Positions 17,971 through 27,589 of a DNA stretch of 64,000 bases are shown here, one piece after another. The notes under the pieces are model-generated. The model was not told where the DNA came from and did no database searches. It was given only the letters and a program-made list of their open reading frames with translations. This stretch comes from an uncultured Polaribacter sp. (lineage in GTDB: Bacteria > Bacteroidota > Bacteroidia > Flavobacteriales > Flavobacteriaceae), in contig CALSRX010000004.1 of assembly GCA_943788865.1 (NCBI GenBank), positions 62,001 to 126,000 on the forward strand, read 5' to 3'. How positions within the stretch are numbered: position 1 is the stretch's first letter; each line of letters starts with the position of its first letter. The translations under genes were made by a program, and so were the position numbers.

Positions 17971-19245
17971 CGGCTCTTCTTTTTCGTGTTCTTCTAGGTC
18001 TTTCCTTAGGTCCAGTGCTCTGAAAGAAGGTGAAACTATTCCTGTGGTAATAACCGTTATTAAAGTCATTGTTCCTCCAAAAACAACCGCCGTTACAGTT
18101 CCCATTAATTTCGCTGTAAAACCACTTTCAAAAGCGCCAAGTTCGTTTGATGAACCTACAAAAATCGAGTTTACGGATGATACTCTTCCTCTCATATGAT
18201 CTGGTGTTTTCAATTGTAAAATTGTTTGCCTAATTACCATAGAAATTCCGTCTGTAACTCCGCTAAAAAATAGCGCGAGTAATGAAACCCAAAAAGTTGT
18301 TGATAATCCGAAAACAATAATACAAACCCCAAAACCAAAGATTGCAAAAAGTAATTTCATTCCCGCGTTTTTACTAATAGGGATATAGGCTGTGATAAAC
18401 ATCGTTAAGAACGCACCAATTGCGGGGGCCGCCCTTAAGGCACCAAATCCTTGTGGTCCAACTTTTAAAATATCTTGTGCATATATGGGCAACAAGGCAA
18501 CTGCACCACCAAACAAAACCGAAATCATGTCTAACGTAATTGCTCCAAAAATTGCTTTTGTTTTATACACAAATTGAATTCCTTCTTTTAAGCTTTGAAA
18601 AACAGGTTCTCCGATTTTAGGGTTTAATATTGGTTTTTTCTTAATAAAAAAAACCAACCCAAAAGAAATTAAGACCAAGCCGAAAACAATAGACAATGAC
18701 CAATGGACTCCAATCCATAAAATGGAAAAACCTGCAAAAGCCGGCCCTAAAACAGAAGCCATTTGCCAGGTAGAACTGCTCCATGTTGCAGCGTTTGGAT
18801 ATAATTTTTTAGGGACTATTAAAGCAACTAAAGAAAATATTGTTGGACTAAAAAAAGCTCTTAAAAAACCACCAAAAAACACAAATCCATAAATGGAATA
18901 TAAAATTGTTTTTGTAGACCAACCTGAAACCACCGCTGGCCATGTTAATAAAAACAATCCTAAACTTATCAACGAAAACAATCCAATACAGAGTGCTAAT
19001 AGGTTCCTTTTTTCTTTTTGGTCTACAATATGACCCGCAAACAACGCCATTGAAACTGCCGGAATTACTTCCATAAGTCCGATCATTCCTAAAGATAAAG
19101 GGTTTTTGGTTATGCTATAAACTTGCCATTCTATAATGATAAACTGCATTGACCAACCAAAAATCAACACAAGCCTTATAATTAAAAAAATATTGAATTC
19201 TTTAATCCGTAAGGCCGCGTAAGGGTCTTTTTTTACTTTTTGCAC
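17962..19245 (-). CDS. MFS transporter
   Basis: This 427-residue protein has about 12 hydrophobic spans. The loop between helices 2 and 3 reads GHIVDQKEKRN (variant of the MFS G-x-x-x-D-R/K motif), and a matching DHMRGRVSS loop occurs in the second half. It resembles EntS/MFS_3-type exporters. Its start is four bases from the stop of the ACT-like gene, so they probably share a transcript. Substrate unknown. Confidence 0.8.
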   Translation of the reverse strand: MQKVKKDPYAALRIKEFNIFLIIRLVLIFGWSMQFIIIEWQVYSITKNPLSLGMIGLMEVIPAVSMALFAGHIVDQKEKRNLLALCIGLFSLISLGLFLLTWPAVVSGWSTKTILYSIYGFVFFGGFLRAFFSPTIFSLVALIVPKKLYPNAATWSSSTWQMASVLGPAFAGFSILWIGVHWSLSIVFGLVLISFGLVFFIKKKPILNPKIGEPVFQSLKEGIQFVYKTKAIFGAITLDMISVLFGGAVALLPIYAQDILKVGPQGFGALRAAPAIGAFLTMFITAYIPISKNAGMKLLFAIFGFGVCIIVFGLSTTFWVSLLALFFSGVTDGISMVIRQTILQLKTPDHMRGRVSSVNSIFVGSSNELGAFESGFTAKLMGTVTAVVFGGTMTLITVITTGIVSPSFRALDLRKDLEEHEKEEPLI

Positions 19246-19249
19246 AACG

Positions 19250-19909
19250 TTAGTTCAACTTTAGGTCCATTAGAATAGCAAACGTTTCGTTTACGTCTTC
19301 TTCTTTTACCACAATGGTCATTTCATGTGTTGTAGAAATGATTTCTTGTAGCGGAATATTTGCCCAAGCCAATTGCTTTAATATGAAATAATAAACCCCA
19401 GATTGATCTAAGTTGTCTTTGGGTAATTTAATGGTAATTGAAGCTAAGTCTAAAACGCTATGAATTAAGGTTTCTTTATTAAAAATACCCTCTACATACT
19501 TCTGTAAGTTTTTACTTATTACAATATTACTTTCAAAAATTCCTTGAGAAACCGTTAAAAAATAATCATTGTTGTCTGATGCTTTGCTTAACAGTTTTGC
19601 TATTTCTTTTAATAAAGAGGGTGTATTTTTAAACGTAAAATCACATAAATCTGACCGAACAATAAAGTCTCCTAAATTTGATGCCAGTTTTTTTATGTTT
19701 CTTCTAATGCGTAATTCGTTTGCTGGTGATAAGCGATTTATTGCCATCATTACAGCCCCTATTTTTATTTCTTTTTTTAATAATTCAGAAACTTCTGGTA
19801 AAATAATTCTAGCTAAAGAAGATACATTGATTAGCTTTTCATTCAACGCCTCTTCTATAAAAGGCGTTTTACGTATTGTGCTTTCTACAGCTTCTTGGAT
19901 TGTTTTCAT
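19250..19909 (-). CDS. Conserved hypothetical protein with ACT-like C-terminus, divergent from aspartate kinase
   Basis: With the ATG at 19909 (MKTIQEAV) the protein has 219 residues. The N-terminal half is helical (LARIILPEVSELLKKE). The C-terminal half reads ITIKLPKDNLDQSGVYYFIL and HEMTIVVKEEDVNETFAILM, the beta-alpha-beta pattern of ACT regulatory domains as found at the end of aspartate kinases. A longer reading frame reaches 20050 but would overlap the lysC start. It lies head to head with lysC, suggesting a link to that pathway, but its function is not established. Confidence 0.6.
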   Translation of the reverse strand: MKTIQEAVESTIRKTPFIEEALNEKLINVSSLARIILPEVSELLKKEIKIGAVMMAINRLSPANELRIRRNIKKLASNLGDFIVRSDLCDFTFKNTPSLLKEIAKLLSKASDNNDYFLTVSQGIFESNIVISKNLQKYVEGIFNKETLIHSVLDLASITIKLPKDNLDQSGVYYFILKQLAWANIPLQEIISTTHEMTIVVKEEDVNETFAILMDLKLN

Positions 19910-19929
19910 TTTGTTTAATTTTAAACACC

Positions 19930-19963
19930 TTGTTATAATATGTAAATATATTAAATAAATTTG
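19930..19963 (+). promoter_or_regulatory. lysC promoter (Bacteroidota type)
   Basis: TAAATTTG (19956-19963) matches the -7 box, with TTG (19930-19932) 23 bases upstream. The lysC start is 44 bases downstream. Confidence 0.5.
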
Positions 19964-20007
19964 TTGTTGATTGTGTTTCGTTGTTTTTTTGTTTAAAAAA
20001 TAACAAA

Positions 20008-21351
20008 ATGATTGTTTTAAAATTTGGTGGAACTTCTGTTGGGAGTGCAAAAAACATTAAAAAAGTTGTTGAAATAATTTCAAGAAACAGGGCCTCAAAA
20101 ATTGTTGTACTGTCTGCTGTTTCTGGCACAACCAATTCGTTATTAGCGATTGCGAAAGCAATTAAAAACAATCAATTAATTGAAGGTTTAGAATTAATAA
20201 CGCTTTTAGAAAAAGAATATCTGCTTATAATAGCTGAGTTATTTGCAACCAATCACTATAAAAACAAAGCTTTAACGTTTGTTTTAGAGAAGTTTAATGA
20301 TCTTAAAAGCTTGTCAAGCGAGGATGAAAATTTAGAAAACAGAATTGTTGCTCAAGGAGAAATTTTATCTACGAACTTAGTGCAATTGTTTTTAGAAGAG
20401 TCTAACATTTCTTCTTCCTTGATTTCTGCTCTTGATTTTATGGTTGTTGATGAAGAGGGTGAGCCTGTTGTTTCAAAAATAAAAGAAAAACTATGTCCAA
20501 TTATTAACAAAAACCAAGCGAGTAATACTTGGATAACGCAAGGTTTTATTTGTAGAAACGATAAAGGGGCAATTGCTAATTTAAAGCGAGGAGGAAGTGA
20601 TTATACGGCGTCATTAATTGGTGCCGCAATAGATGCAGATGAAATTCAAATTTGGACAGATATTGATGGAATGCACAATAACGATCCTCGGTTTGTAGAA
20701 AATACTTTTTCCATAAAAGAAATCTCTTTTGATGAAGCTGCAGAGTTGGCTTATTTTGGAGCAAAAATATTACATCCACAGAGTTTAATTCCAGCAAAAG
20801 AAAACAATATTCCTGTATTGTTAAAGAACACATTTAGTCCTTTTTCTGAAGGAACAATTATTAAAAATAAAACGGTAAATAAAGGGATTACGGCAATTGC
20901 GGCTAAAGACGGAATTACAGCTATTAAAATAAAATCATACCGAATGTTAATGGCCTATGGCTTTCTTAAAAAAGTATTTGAAGTCTTTGAAAATAATCAA
21001 ACAGCTATTGATATGATTACAACCTCAGAAGTTGCTGTTTCATTGACAATAGATAATTGTTCTAAAATTACCTCAATTGTTTCAGAATTAGAAAACTACG
21101 GAAAGGTAGAGGTAGAAAACAATTTAAGTATAATTTGTGTTGCGGGAGATTTTTCTCAAAATAATGAGGGAATCAGCGCACAGGTTGTGAACTCTTTAAA
21201 AAATATTCCTGTAAGAATGATTTCTTATGGTGGCAGTAACTACAATATTTCTCTTTTAGTAAATAGCAACGATAAAATAGCGGCACTCAATTCTTTAAAC
21301 TCAGGCTTGTTTAAAAAAGGTGTTGGTTTTCAGAAGCAATTGGTTGGTTAG
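20008..21351 (+). CDS. lysC: Aspartate kinase
   Basis: It phosphorylates aspartate at the entry to lysine, threonine and methionine synthesis. KFGGTSVGSAKN (residues 4-15) is the aspartokinase signature, NLKRGGSDYTASLIG binds substrate, and IWTDIDGMHNNDPR and GAKILHPQSL follow as in the family. The C-terminal third (from about 300) holds two ACT repeats, so feedback control by lysine or threonine is expected. I use the ATG at 20008 rather than an in-frame one 27 bases earlier. It is monofunctional: no homoserine dehydrogenase follows. Confidence 0.93.
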   Translation: MIVLKFGGTSVGSAKNIKKVVEIISRNRASKIVVLSAVSGTTNSLLAIAKAIKNNQLIEGLELITLLEKEYLLIIAELFATNHYKNKALTFVLEKFNDLKSLSSEDENLENRIVAQGEILSTNLVQLFLEESNISSSLISALDFMVVDEEGEPVVSKIKEKLCPIINKNQASNTWITQGFICRNDKGAIANLKRGGSDYTASLIGAAIDADEIQIWTDIDGMHNNDPRFVENTFSIKEISFDEAAELAYFGAKILHPQSLIPAKENNIPVLLKNTFSPFSEGTIIKNKTVNKGITAIAAKDGITAIKIKSYRMLMAYGFLKKVFEVFENNQTAIDMITTSEVAVSLTIDNCSKITSIVSELENYGKVEVENNLSIICVAGDFSQNNEGISAQVVNSLKNIPVRMISYGGSNYNISLLVNSNDKIAALNSLNSGLFKKGVGFQKQLVG

Positions 21352-21397
21352 AATATTAAACTAACAGGGTGTTTTTTTAGTTATTAAATGTAAACAA

Positions 21398-22417
21398 CTA
21401 ATTTAATTTATGTGTTAGTTTTTCAAACTGATCTTTTGCTTCTTTTCCGTTGTATAAAACATTAAAAACAGCGTCGATTATTGGTGTTTTTGCACCGTTT
21501 TTTTCATTGATTTCATGTGCACTTTTTGTTGCATAATATCCTTCTGCAACCATACTCATTTCCATCATCGCAGATTTTACTGTATAACCTTTACCAATCA
21601 TGTTTCCAAACAGCCTATTTCTACTAAATGTCGAATATCCTGTTACTAATAAGTCTCCTAAATAGGCTGAGTTATTAATATTACGCTTCATTTTGTGAAC
21701 TTTTTTAATAAAGCGCTTCATTTCTCTAATTGCATTGCTCATTAATACCGATTGAAAATTGTCTCCATACCCTAAGCCATGTGCAATTCCTGCCGCAATA
21801 GCATAAATGTTTTTTAACATGGCTGCATATTCTGTACCTATAATGTCATCAGAAATTTTCGTTTTTATGTAGCTGCTTTCAATAAGCTTGCTTAGCATTT
21901 TTGCTTTTTCTTGATCTTGACACGCTAATGTTAAATAGGACAAGCGCTCCATTGCAACTTCTTCTGCATGACATGGTCCGGTTATCACTCCTATATTTTC
22001 TAAAGGAATTTTATACGTTTCATGAAAATGTTCTCCAATAATTAATCCTGTTTCTGGAACAATTCCCTTAATCGCAGAAAAAATTATTTTTCCTTCTAAG
22101 GATGTGGTTATTTTATCTAGTTCGGTTTTTAAAAATGCAGAGGGAATAACAAAAATTAAAACATTATAATTGTTTACAAAGTAATTTATATCGTTAGAAA
22201 GGTCTAATTTCTCTGGTTTTAGCTCTGCAGAACTTAAATAATTTGGGTTGTTATTGTTCTTTTTAATGTGCTCAATTGCATAAACGCTTCTCATATACCA
22301 ACCAACCCTGTCTAAGTTTTCGGTTAACATTTTTACAATCGCAGTTGCCCAGCTTCCTCCTCCAAAAACGGCTATTTTAGGGTTTGAATTCATATTTACA
22401 TTCATTATAGAGCTCAA
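21398..22417 (-). CDS. gpsA: Glycerol-3-phosphate dehydrogenase [NAD(P)+]
   Basis: It reduces dihydroxyacetone phosphate to glycerol-3-phosphate for phospholipid synthesis. FGGGSWATAIVKML near residues 18-31 is the GxGxxA nucleotide loop, SAIKGIVPETG and GPCHAEEVA follow in order, and AAMLKNIYAIAAGIAHG carries the catalytic Lys. The first few residues (MSSIMNVNMN) hold several Met, so the exact start is uncertain; Met8 would also work. Convergent with lysC. Confidence 0.93.
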   Translation of the reverse strand: MSSIMNVNMNSNPKIAVFGGGSWATAIVKMLTENLDRVGWYMRSVYAIEHIKKNNNNPNYLSSAELKPEKLDLSNDINYFVNNYNVLIFVIPSAFLKTELDKITTSLEGKIIFSAIKGIVPETGLIIGEHFHETYKIPLENIGVITGPCHAEEVAMERLSYLTLACQDQEKAKMLSKLIESSYIKTKISDDIIGTEYAAMLKNIYAIAAGIAHGLGYGDNFQSVLMSNAIREMKRFIKKVHKMKRNINNSAYLGDLLVTGYSTFSRNRLFGNMIGKGYTVKSAMMEMSMVAEGYYATKSAHEINEKNGAKTPIIDAVFNVLYNGKEAKDQFEKLTHKLN

Positions 22418-22462
22418 ATGTAATAAAACAAAGTTCTATCGCACAAAACTTGCGGTAATTAT

Positions 22463-22470
22463 TATATTTG
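22463..22470 (+). promoter_or_regulatory. -7 box upstream of the flippase gene
   Basis: TATATTTG matches TAnnTTTG and lies 16 bases before the TTG start. No well-spaced -33 element. Confidence 0.4.
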
Positions 22471-22486
22471 TACAAGACTTTTTCTT

Positions 22487-23941
22487 TTGAGTAGTTTAAA
22501 ACGATTTTTTAAAGACACAATTATTTATGGTATTGCGGCAGTACTGCCAAGAGCTATAAATATTTTTTTAGTAAAACTACACACCTCTACTTTAGAGGCA
22601 GATAAATATGCTGTTAACACAGATTATTATGTGTGTGCAGCTTATTTTAATGCTTTATTAACTTACGGACTGGAAACTGCTTTTTTTCGCTTTTTTTCAA
22701 AAGAAAAAGAAAAGGGTAAAATACTCTCAACTGCTTTTATTAGTTTGTTTGTTACAAGTTTGTTGTTTTTAATAACCTCGTTGTTTTTTAGCCATACGCT
22801 TTCTGTTTTCTTTGGTTTTAAAAATCCGTTGTTTTTTAAATTATTAATATGGACAATTACTTTAGACACATTTGTTGTAATTCCCTATGCCTATTTACGT
22901 GTTGCCAATAAACCGATTCGCTTTACTGCTTATAAAATTTTAAACATTTTAATTTTCGCGTTATTAAACGTATTCTTTTTGTGGTTTGTGCCTTACGCAA
23001 TGCATCAAAATATTTCCTTGCCTTCTTTTATCATTGATTATTACAACACTTACCCAAAAGTGATGCATATTTTTGTTGCTGGTACTATTGCAAGTGCTAC
23101 AACGTTTTTATTTTTGTTTCCGATCATTTTTAAATTTAAAATTGATTTTGATTTTCAGCTCTTAAAAAAAATGTTGCGATATAGTTTACCAATTATGGTT
23201 GGAAGCCTAGCATTTGTTACCAACGAAAATTTAGATAAACTTTTATTGGGAGATTTAATTGGTGAAACACAAATGGGAATTTACGCCGCATGTTATAAAT
23301 TAGGAGTGTTTATGATGTTGTACATTATGGCTTTTCGTTTAGGAGCTGAACCTTTTTTCTTTAATCAAGCAGACAAAAAAAACGCCAAAGAAACCTATGC
23401 TAAAATACTAACTTGGTTTACTATTTTAGGGGCTTTGTTTATGTTAATTGTTGTTGTTTTTATTGATCTTTTTGCCAAAATTTTATTAGGAAAACCAGAA
23501 TACTTTGAAGCTTTACAAATTGTACCTATTATTTTATTAGCTAATTTATTTTTAGGGATTTATAACAACTTGTCTATTTGGTATAAATTAACTGATAAAA
23601 CGAAATACGGAATGTATTTTTCTGTTTTAGGAGCTGTAATTACAATTTTATTTAACATCATTATGATTCCTATAATTGGTTTTATGGCTTCTGCCTGGGC
23701 AACACTAATTACTTACGGGTTTATGATGACCGTTTCTTATCTTGTGGGTAAAAAACAGTATCCGGTTCCTTATCAATTAAAAAAAGTTCTTTTTTATCTC
23801 TTTTTTACAACACTGCTTTGTTGGGTTTCTTTTAGTTTGTTTAGAGGAAATAGTTGGTTTTCATTCTTAGCAATTTTTAGTTACTTTGGCGGTGTCTATT
23901 TACTAGAAAAATCAACCATAAAACAATTTTTGAAACGCTAA
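22487..23941 (+). CDS. Polysaccharide/lipid flippase (Wzx/MurJ-like, MOP superfamily)
   Basis: This 484-residue inner-membrane protein has about 12-14 spans. FKDTIIYGIAAVLPRAINI at the start and SLPIMVGSLAFVTNENLDK in mid-protein resemble the oligosaccharide flippase group. The start is TTG at 22487 (SSLKRFF); no nearby ATG precedes the first helix. It is the first gene of a + strand run with dut and a small membrane-anchored protein. It may move lipid-linked sugars across the inner membrane; the substrate is not evident as no glycosyltransferases are nearby. Confidence 0.8.
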   Translation: MSSLKRFFKDTIIYGIAAVLPRAINIFLVKLHTSTLEADKYAVNTDYYVCAAYFNALLTYGLETAFFRFFSKEKEKGKILSTAFISLFVTSLLFLITSLFFSHTLSVFFGFKNPLFFKLLIWTITLDTFVVIPYAYLRVANKPIRFTAYKILNILIFALLNVFFLWFVPYAMHQNISLPSFIIDYYNTYPKVMHIFVAGTIASATTFLFLFPIIFKFKIDFDFQLLKKMLRYSLPIMVGSLAFVTNENLDKLLLGDLIGETQMGIYAACYKLGVFMMLYIMAFRLGAEPFFFNQADKKNAKETYAKILTWFTILGALFMLIVVVFIDLFAKILLGKPEYFEALQIVPIILLANLFLGIYNNLSIWYKLTDKTKYGMYFSVLGAVITILFNIIMIPIIGFMASAWATLITYGFMMTVSYLVGKKQYPVPYQLKKVLFYLFFTTLLCWVSFSLFRGNSWFSFLAIFSYFGGVYLLEKSTIKQFLKR

Positions 23942-23944
23942 TTT

Positions 23945-24376
23945 ATGAATGTAGAAATAATCAATGCATCAAAACACCAAACACCAGCTTATGAAACCGA
24001 GGGTTCTGCTGGAATGGATTTGCGAGCAAATATTGAAGAAGAAATCACTTTAAAACCACTAGAAAGAACCATTGTAAAAACAGGATTGTTTATTGCATTA
24101 CCTATTGGATTTGAAGCACAAGTAAGACCAAGAAGTGGCTTGGCTGCAAAAAAAGGAATTACTGTTTTAAATTCACCCGGAACTGTTGATGCAGATTATC
24201 GTGGAGAAATTGGTGTTATTTTAGTGAATCTTTCTAATGATGATTTTGTGATTAAAGACGGAGAGCGTGTTGCTCAACTTGTCATAGCAAAACACGAGCG
24301 TGTACAGTGGAAAGAAGTTGAAGTTTTAAACGAAACAGAACGTGGTTCTGGGGGGTTTGGTAGTACAGGGGTTTAA
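23945..24376 (+). CDS. dut: dUTP diphosphatase
   Basis: It hydrolyses dUTP to dUMP. All five trimeric dUTPase motifs are present in order: [41 protein letters not shown] and the C-terminal [10 protein letters not shown] arm. The 143-residue length fits. Three bases separate it from the flippase, and the next gene starts three bases after its stop, so it belongs to a compact operon. Confidence 0.96.
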   Translation: MNVEIINASKHQTPAYETEGSAGMDLRANIEEEITLKPLERTIVKTGLFIALPIGFEAQVRPRSGLAAKKGITVLNSPGTVDADYRGEIGVILVNLSNDDFVIKDGERVAQLVIAKHERVQWKEVEVLNETERGSGGFGSTGV

Positions 24377-24378
24377 AG

Positions 24379-24840
24379 GTGGAAGAATTTGATTTACAAC
24401 CTTTGCGTATAACTTCTGGGTGGAATGTGGAATGGAATCTTTTTTATGAGGTAGACCCTTCTGAAAAAACCATGCACTATTTAGATTCTAGTTCTTTATT
24501 GCACTTAAGTAATTACAACACTATGAGGGCTATTGATTTAGATTTTAGGCCAGAAAATGATGTAAATGGGTGTTTTTACCTCAGGGTTATTAATTTAAAA
24601 AAGGTTGAAAATCCAAAAACTAAAAAAATAAATTATAAAGGTGATTGGGAAAATTTATTTTTTGAATTAGAAACAAAAAACAGACTAGAAGTTGTAAAAG
24701 AAATAGAGCGGTTGAGTACCAAAACAAATTTTACAGTAAAAAACATTAGAATATTATTCGTTTTATTAGTGCTATTTGCTGGTTTTGGTATTGGTGCTTA
24801 TTTAATTTTGTGGTTGGTAAAATTACTCTCTAAAGAATAG
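24379..24840 (+). CDS. Hypothetical protein with C-terminal membrane anchor
   Basis: This 153-residue protein starts with GTG at 24379. The first 125 residues are soluble (DLQPLRITSGWNVEWNLF at the start), and a hydrophobic segment near 127-148 (ILFVLLVLFAGFGIGAYL) would anchor it with the bulk in the cytoplasm. I do not recognise the family. It shares an operon with the flippase and dut. Confidence 0.6.
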   Translation: MEEFDLQPLRITSGWNVEWNLFYEVDPSEKTMHYLDSSSLLHLSNYNTMRAIDLDFRPENDVNGCFYLRVINLKKVENPKTKKINYKGDWENLFFELETKNRLEVVKEIERLSTKTNFTVKNIRILFVLLVLFAGFGIGAYLILWLVKLLSKE

Positions 24841-24842
24841 TT

Positions 24843-25379
24843 TTAGATTATTTTATAAACCTGACTCATTTTACGAACTTTTCCTTTTAACAACTTAAAA
24901 GGTAAGAAAGCGTGTGAATGGTATTTAAAACCTCGTTTTTTATAAAACTGAAAAGCCTGGGGCTGTTCGTTCATTGCATCTAGCCAAATTGTTGAATAAT
25001 TATTTTTCTTCGCTTTTTCTTCTAACCAAGAAAGGAGTTCTTTTCCAATTCCGTTTCCATGAATTTTTGGATGTAAATAAAGACGATGTAATTTAACTTG
25101 TTTTGTAGCAGACAAACCGTTTAGTTTTTCATCCCAAATAATTCTAAAAACGCCAACAACTTCCTTTTTGAAAAGAATAAAATAATATTCGGCTTGTTCA
25201 TTTGACAGCTCTTTTAAAATCGTCTCTTTTGAATAGTTTGAATTTACATACCAGTCTCCGTTATCAGTCCAAAAATGTGAATATGCGGGAGGATAAATTT
25301 CTTTCATTAATGAGTGTAACATCTTATCATCTGACGTTTTAATAGGCTCTAAAAAAAGGTGGGTTGAAATTTTTATCAT
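24843..25379 (-). CDS. GNAT-family N-acetyltransferase
   Basis: This 178-residue protein carries HGNGIGKELLSWLEEKA (acetyl-CoA binding motif A, x-x-G-x-G-x) after a strand reading LHRLYLHPK, and QFYKKRGFKY near the C-terminus, as in RimI-like acetyltransferases. Acceptor unknown. It converges with the preceding gene (three bases apart) and lies downstream of recA in the same direction, beyond the recA terminator. Confidence 0.82.
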   Translation of the reverse strand: MIKISTHLFLEPIKTSDDKMLHSLMKEIYPPAYSHFWTDNGDWYVNSNYSKETILKELSNEQAEYYFILFKKEVVGVFRIIWDEKLNGLSATKQVKLHRLYLHPKIHGNGIGKELLSWLEEKAKKNNYSTIWLDAMNEQPQAFQFYKKRGFKYHSHAFLPFKLLKGKVRKMSQVYKII

Positions 25380-25390
25380 GTTGTAAACAT

Positions 25391-25423
25391 AAAAAAGCTA
25401 TTTCAATAAATTGAAATAGCTTT
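25391..25423 (-). terminator. recA terminator
   Basis: A perfect 13-bp stem (25394-25406 with 25411-25423) with a four-base TAAA loop. On the minus strand a U-rich stretch follows. It lies 28 bases after the recA stop. Confidence 0.85.
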
Positions 25424-25450
25424 ACTATTAAGTAGAACTTTTAAAAACAC

Positions 25451-26458
25451 TTAATCTTGGTTGTTGATTGCTTCTTTTATTTTTGTTTCTAATTCTTCCG
25501 CAAGCTCTGGGTTGTCTTTTATCAATGATTTTACAGCGTCTCTTCCTTGTCCTAATTTTGTTTCACCATAACTAAACCAAGATCCACTTTTGTTAATAAT
25601 TCCTAGCTCAACACCAACATCTAATACTTCTCCAACCTTAGAAATTCCTTGACCATACATAATATCAAATTCAGCAACTTGAAATGGTGGCGCAACTTTA
25701 TTCTTCACCACTTTTACTTTTGTACTATTTCCAATAACTTTATCTCCATCTTTTATTTGTGTTCTTCTACGGATATCTAAACGAACCGATGCATAAAACT
25801 TTAATGCGTTTCCGCCAGTAGTTGTTTCTGGGTTTCCGAACATTACACCAATTTTTTCTCTTAATTGATTGATAAAAATAACCGTACATTTTGTTTTACT
25901 AATTGTACCTGTTAATTTACGTAAAGCTTGAGACATCAAACGAGCGTGTAAACCCATTTTAGAATCTCCCATTTCTCCTTCAATTTCAGATTTTGGTGTT
26001 AATGCTGCAACAGAATCAATCACCACAATATCAATAGCACCAGAACTAATTAAATTATCTGCTATTTCTAATGCTTGTTCTCCATAATCTGGTTGAGAAA
26101 TAATTAGGTTTTCTATATCTACCCCTAAATTTTCTGCATAAAAACGATCAAAAGCATGTTCTGCATCAATAAATGCTGCTATACCTCCTGCCTTTTGTGC
26201 TTCTGCAATTGCATGCAGTGTTAATGTTGTTTTACCTGAAGATTCTGGTCCGTAAATTTCAATAACTCTTCCTCTTGGGTATCCTCCTACTCCTAAGGCT
26301 AAATCCAAACCTAAAGAACCAGAAGAAATTGCTTCTACATCTTCTACCTTACTATCACCCATTTTCATTACAGCTCCTTTTCCATAAGCTTTATCCATCT
26401 TATCTAAAGTTAGTTGTAATGCTTTTAATTTTGCTGTTTTTTCTTTTTCTGCTGACAT
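25451..26458 (-). CDS. recA: Recombinase A
   Basis: This is the strand-exchange ATPase for homologous recombination and SOS induction. Walker A is [10 protein letters not shown], Walker [13 protein letters not shown], and [20 protein letters not shown] covers the DNA-binding L2 loop. At 335 residues it is full length with a short acidic C-terminus. It is monocistronic, with a strong terminator downstream. No SOS box could be identified in the 114-base upstream gap. Confidence 0.97.
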   Translation of the reverse strand: MSAEKEKTAKLKALQLTLDKMDKAYGKGAVMKMGDSKVEDVEAISSGSLGLDLALGVGGYPRGRVIEIYGPESSGKTTLTLHAIAEAQKAGGIAAFIDAEHAFDRFYAENLGVDIENLIISQPDYGEQALEIADNLISSGAIDIVVIDSVAALTPKSEIEGEMGDSKMGLHARLMSQALRKLTGTISKTKCTVIFINQLREKIGVMFGNPETTTGGNALKFYASVRLDIRRRTQIKDGDKVIGNSTKVKVVKNKVAPPFQVAEFDIMYGQGISKVGEVLDVGVELGIINKSGSWFSYGETKLGQGRDAVKSLIKDNPELAEELETKIKEAINNQD

Positions 26459-26572
26459 ATATTTTCTGCTATAAATTTTTTAAAATAAGAACGACTAAGT
26501 TACAAAATTCTGTTTAAGTTTTCCTAAAAAAAATAAGCTACATTTTCGTACTATTGTTGTGTAACTTTTTAT

Positions 26573-27140
26573 ATGAAAACCCACCAACATTTTATTCTAC
26601 ATAAACCATATGGTTATTTATCTCAGTTTGTCAATAATCAAACGAAGAGAAAGAAAAAAATGTTGGGTGAATTGTATGATTTTCCAGAAGGAACTATGGC
26701 AGTTGGAAGGTTAGATGTAAATTCTGAAGGCTTATTATTATTAACAACAAACGGAAAAGTAAGTGAATATATAAGAAGTAAAAAAGTTGAAAAAGAATAT
26801 TGTGTTCAGGTTGATGGAGTCATCACTCAAAAAGAAATAGATCTCTTAAAAAAGGGGTAGAAATTAGTATTGAAGGAAAAAATATACCACAAAACACTGT
26901 GATGCTGCTCTTATTTCTCCTCCTAATTTTCCGAACAGATCACAAAAAATACGTGATGAAAGGCATGGACCAACCAGTTGGATTTCAATTACAATTAACG
27001 AAGGAAAATTTAGACAAGTTCGTAAAATGACAGCTGTAGTTGGTTTTCCTACTTTGCGTTTAATTAGAATACGAATTGGAATTATTTATTTATATGATTT
27101 AAAACTAGGTGCTGTAAAAGAAGTAGATCAATTAATGTAA
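26573..27140 (+). pseudogene. rRNA pseudouridine synthase (RsuA/RluE type), frameshifted
   Basis: The first frame encodes 95 residues with the catalytic-Asp segment VGRLDVNSEGLLLLTTNG and stops at 26858. The rest of the protein continues in two other frames: GVEISIEGKN, then from about 26886 CDAALISPPNFPNRSQ, TSWISITINEGKFRQVRKM and a terminal VKEVDQLM with a stop at 27138-27140. Two one-base losses explain this, one in the A5G4 run at 26850-26857 and one near 26884. No RNA-binding S4 domain is present, as in RluE. It is either a decayed gene or one with homopolymer sequencing errors. Confidence 0.85.
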
Positions 27141-27147
27141 GAAATAA

Positions 27148-27588
27148 TTATTTTCTAAGCATTTCTATATGTGGAATTCCGTCTTCTAAATACTCTTCTC
27201 CTACTTTATAAAATCCATGAGATTCGTAAAATTTTTTTAAATATACTTGAGCCGAAATTGTTATTTCTGAAGTAGAAAATTTGTCTTGAACTGCTTTAAT
27301 AGAAGCTTTCATTAAAGCATGTCCATACTGATGTTTTCTTTCTTTTTTATCAACTACTACCCTACCAATACTTGCTTCTTTAAAATAATCACCAGGTTTA
27401 AAAATACGTGTATATGCAATAATTTTATCCGTTTTTACACCAAAGACATGCAACGATTTTTGATCTTTAAAATCTAAATCTTGATACACACAGTTTTGTT
27501 CTACTACAAAAATTTCTGATCGTAATTGTAAAATACGATACAACTCTTCTAAAGATAATTGGTTAAATTCTTTAATAAAAAACTCCAT
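27148..27588 (-). CDS. ElaA-like GNAT acetyltransferase
   Basis: This 146-residue protein begins with a helix then LRSEIFVVEQNCVYQDLD, the hallmark of the ElaA subgroup, followed by SIGRVVVDKKERKHQYGHAL (acetyl-CoA site) and KKFYESHGFYKVGEEY. The physiological acceptor of ElaA proteins is not firmly known. Its start is two bases from the rpiB stop, so rpiB-elaA-type order forms an operon. It converges on the broken pseudouridine synthase gene. Confidence 0.85.
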   Translation of the reverse strand: MEFFIKEFNQLSLEELYRILQLRSEIFVVEQNCVYQDLDFKDQKSLHVFGVKTDKIIAYTRIFKPGDYFKEASIGRVVVDKKERKHQYGHALMKASIKAVQDKFSTSEITISAQVYLKKFYESHGFYKVGEEYLEDGIPHIEMLRK

Positions 27589-27589
27589 A

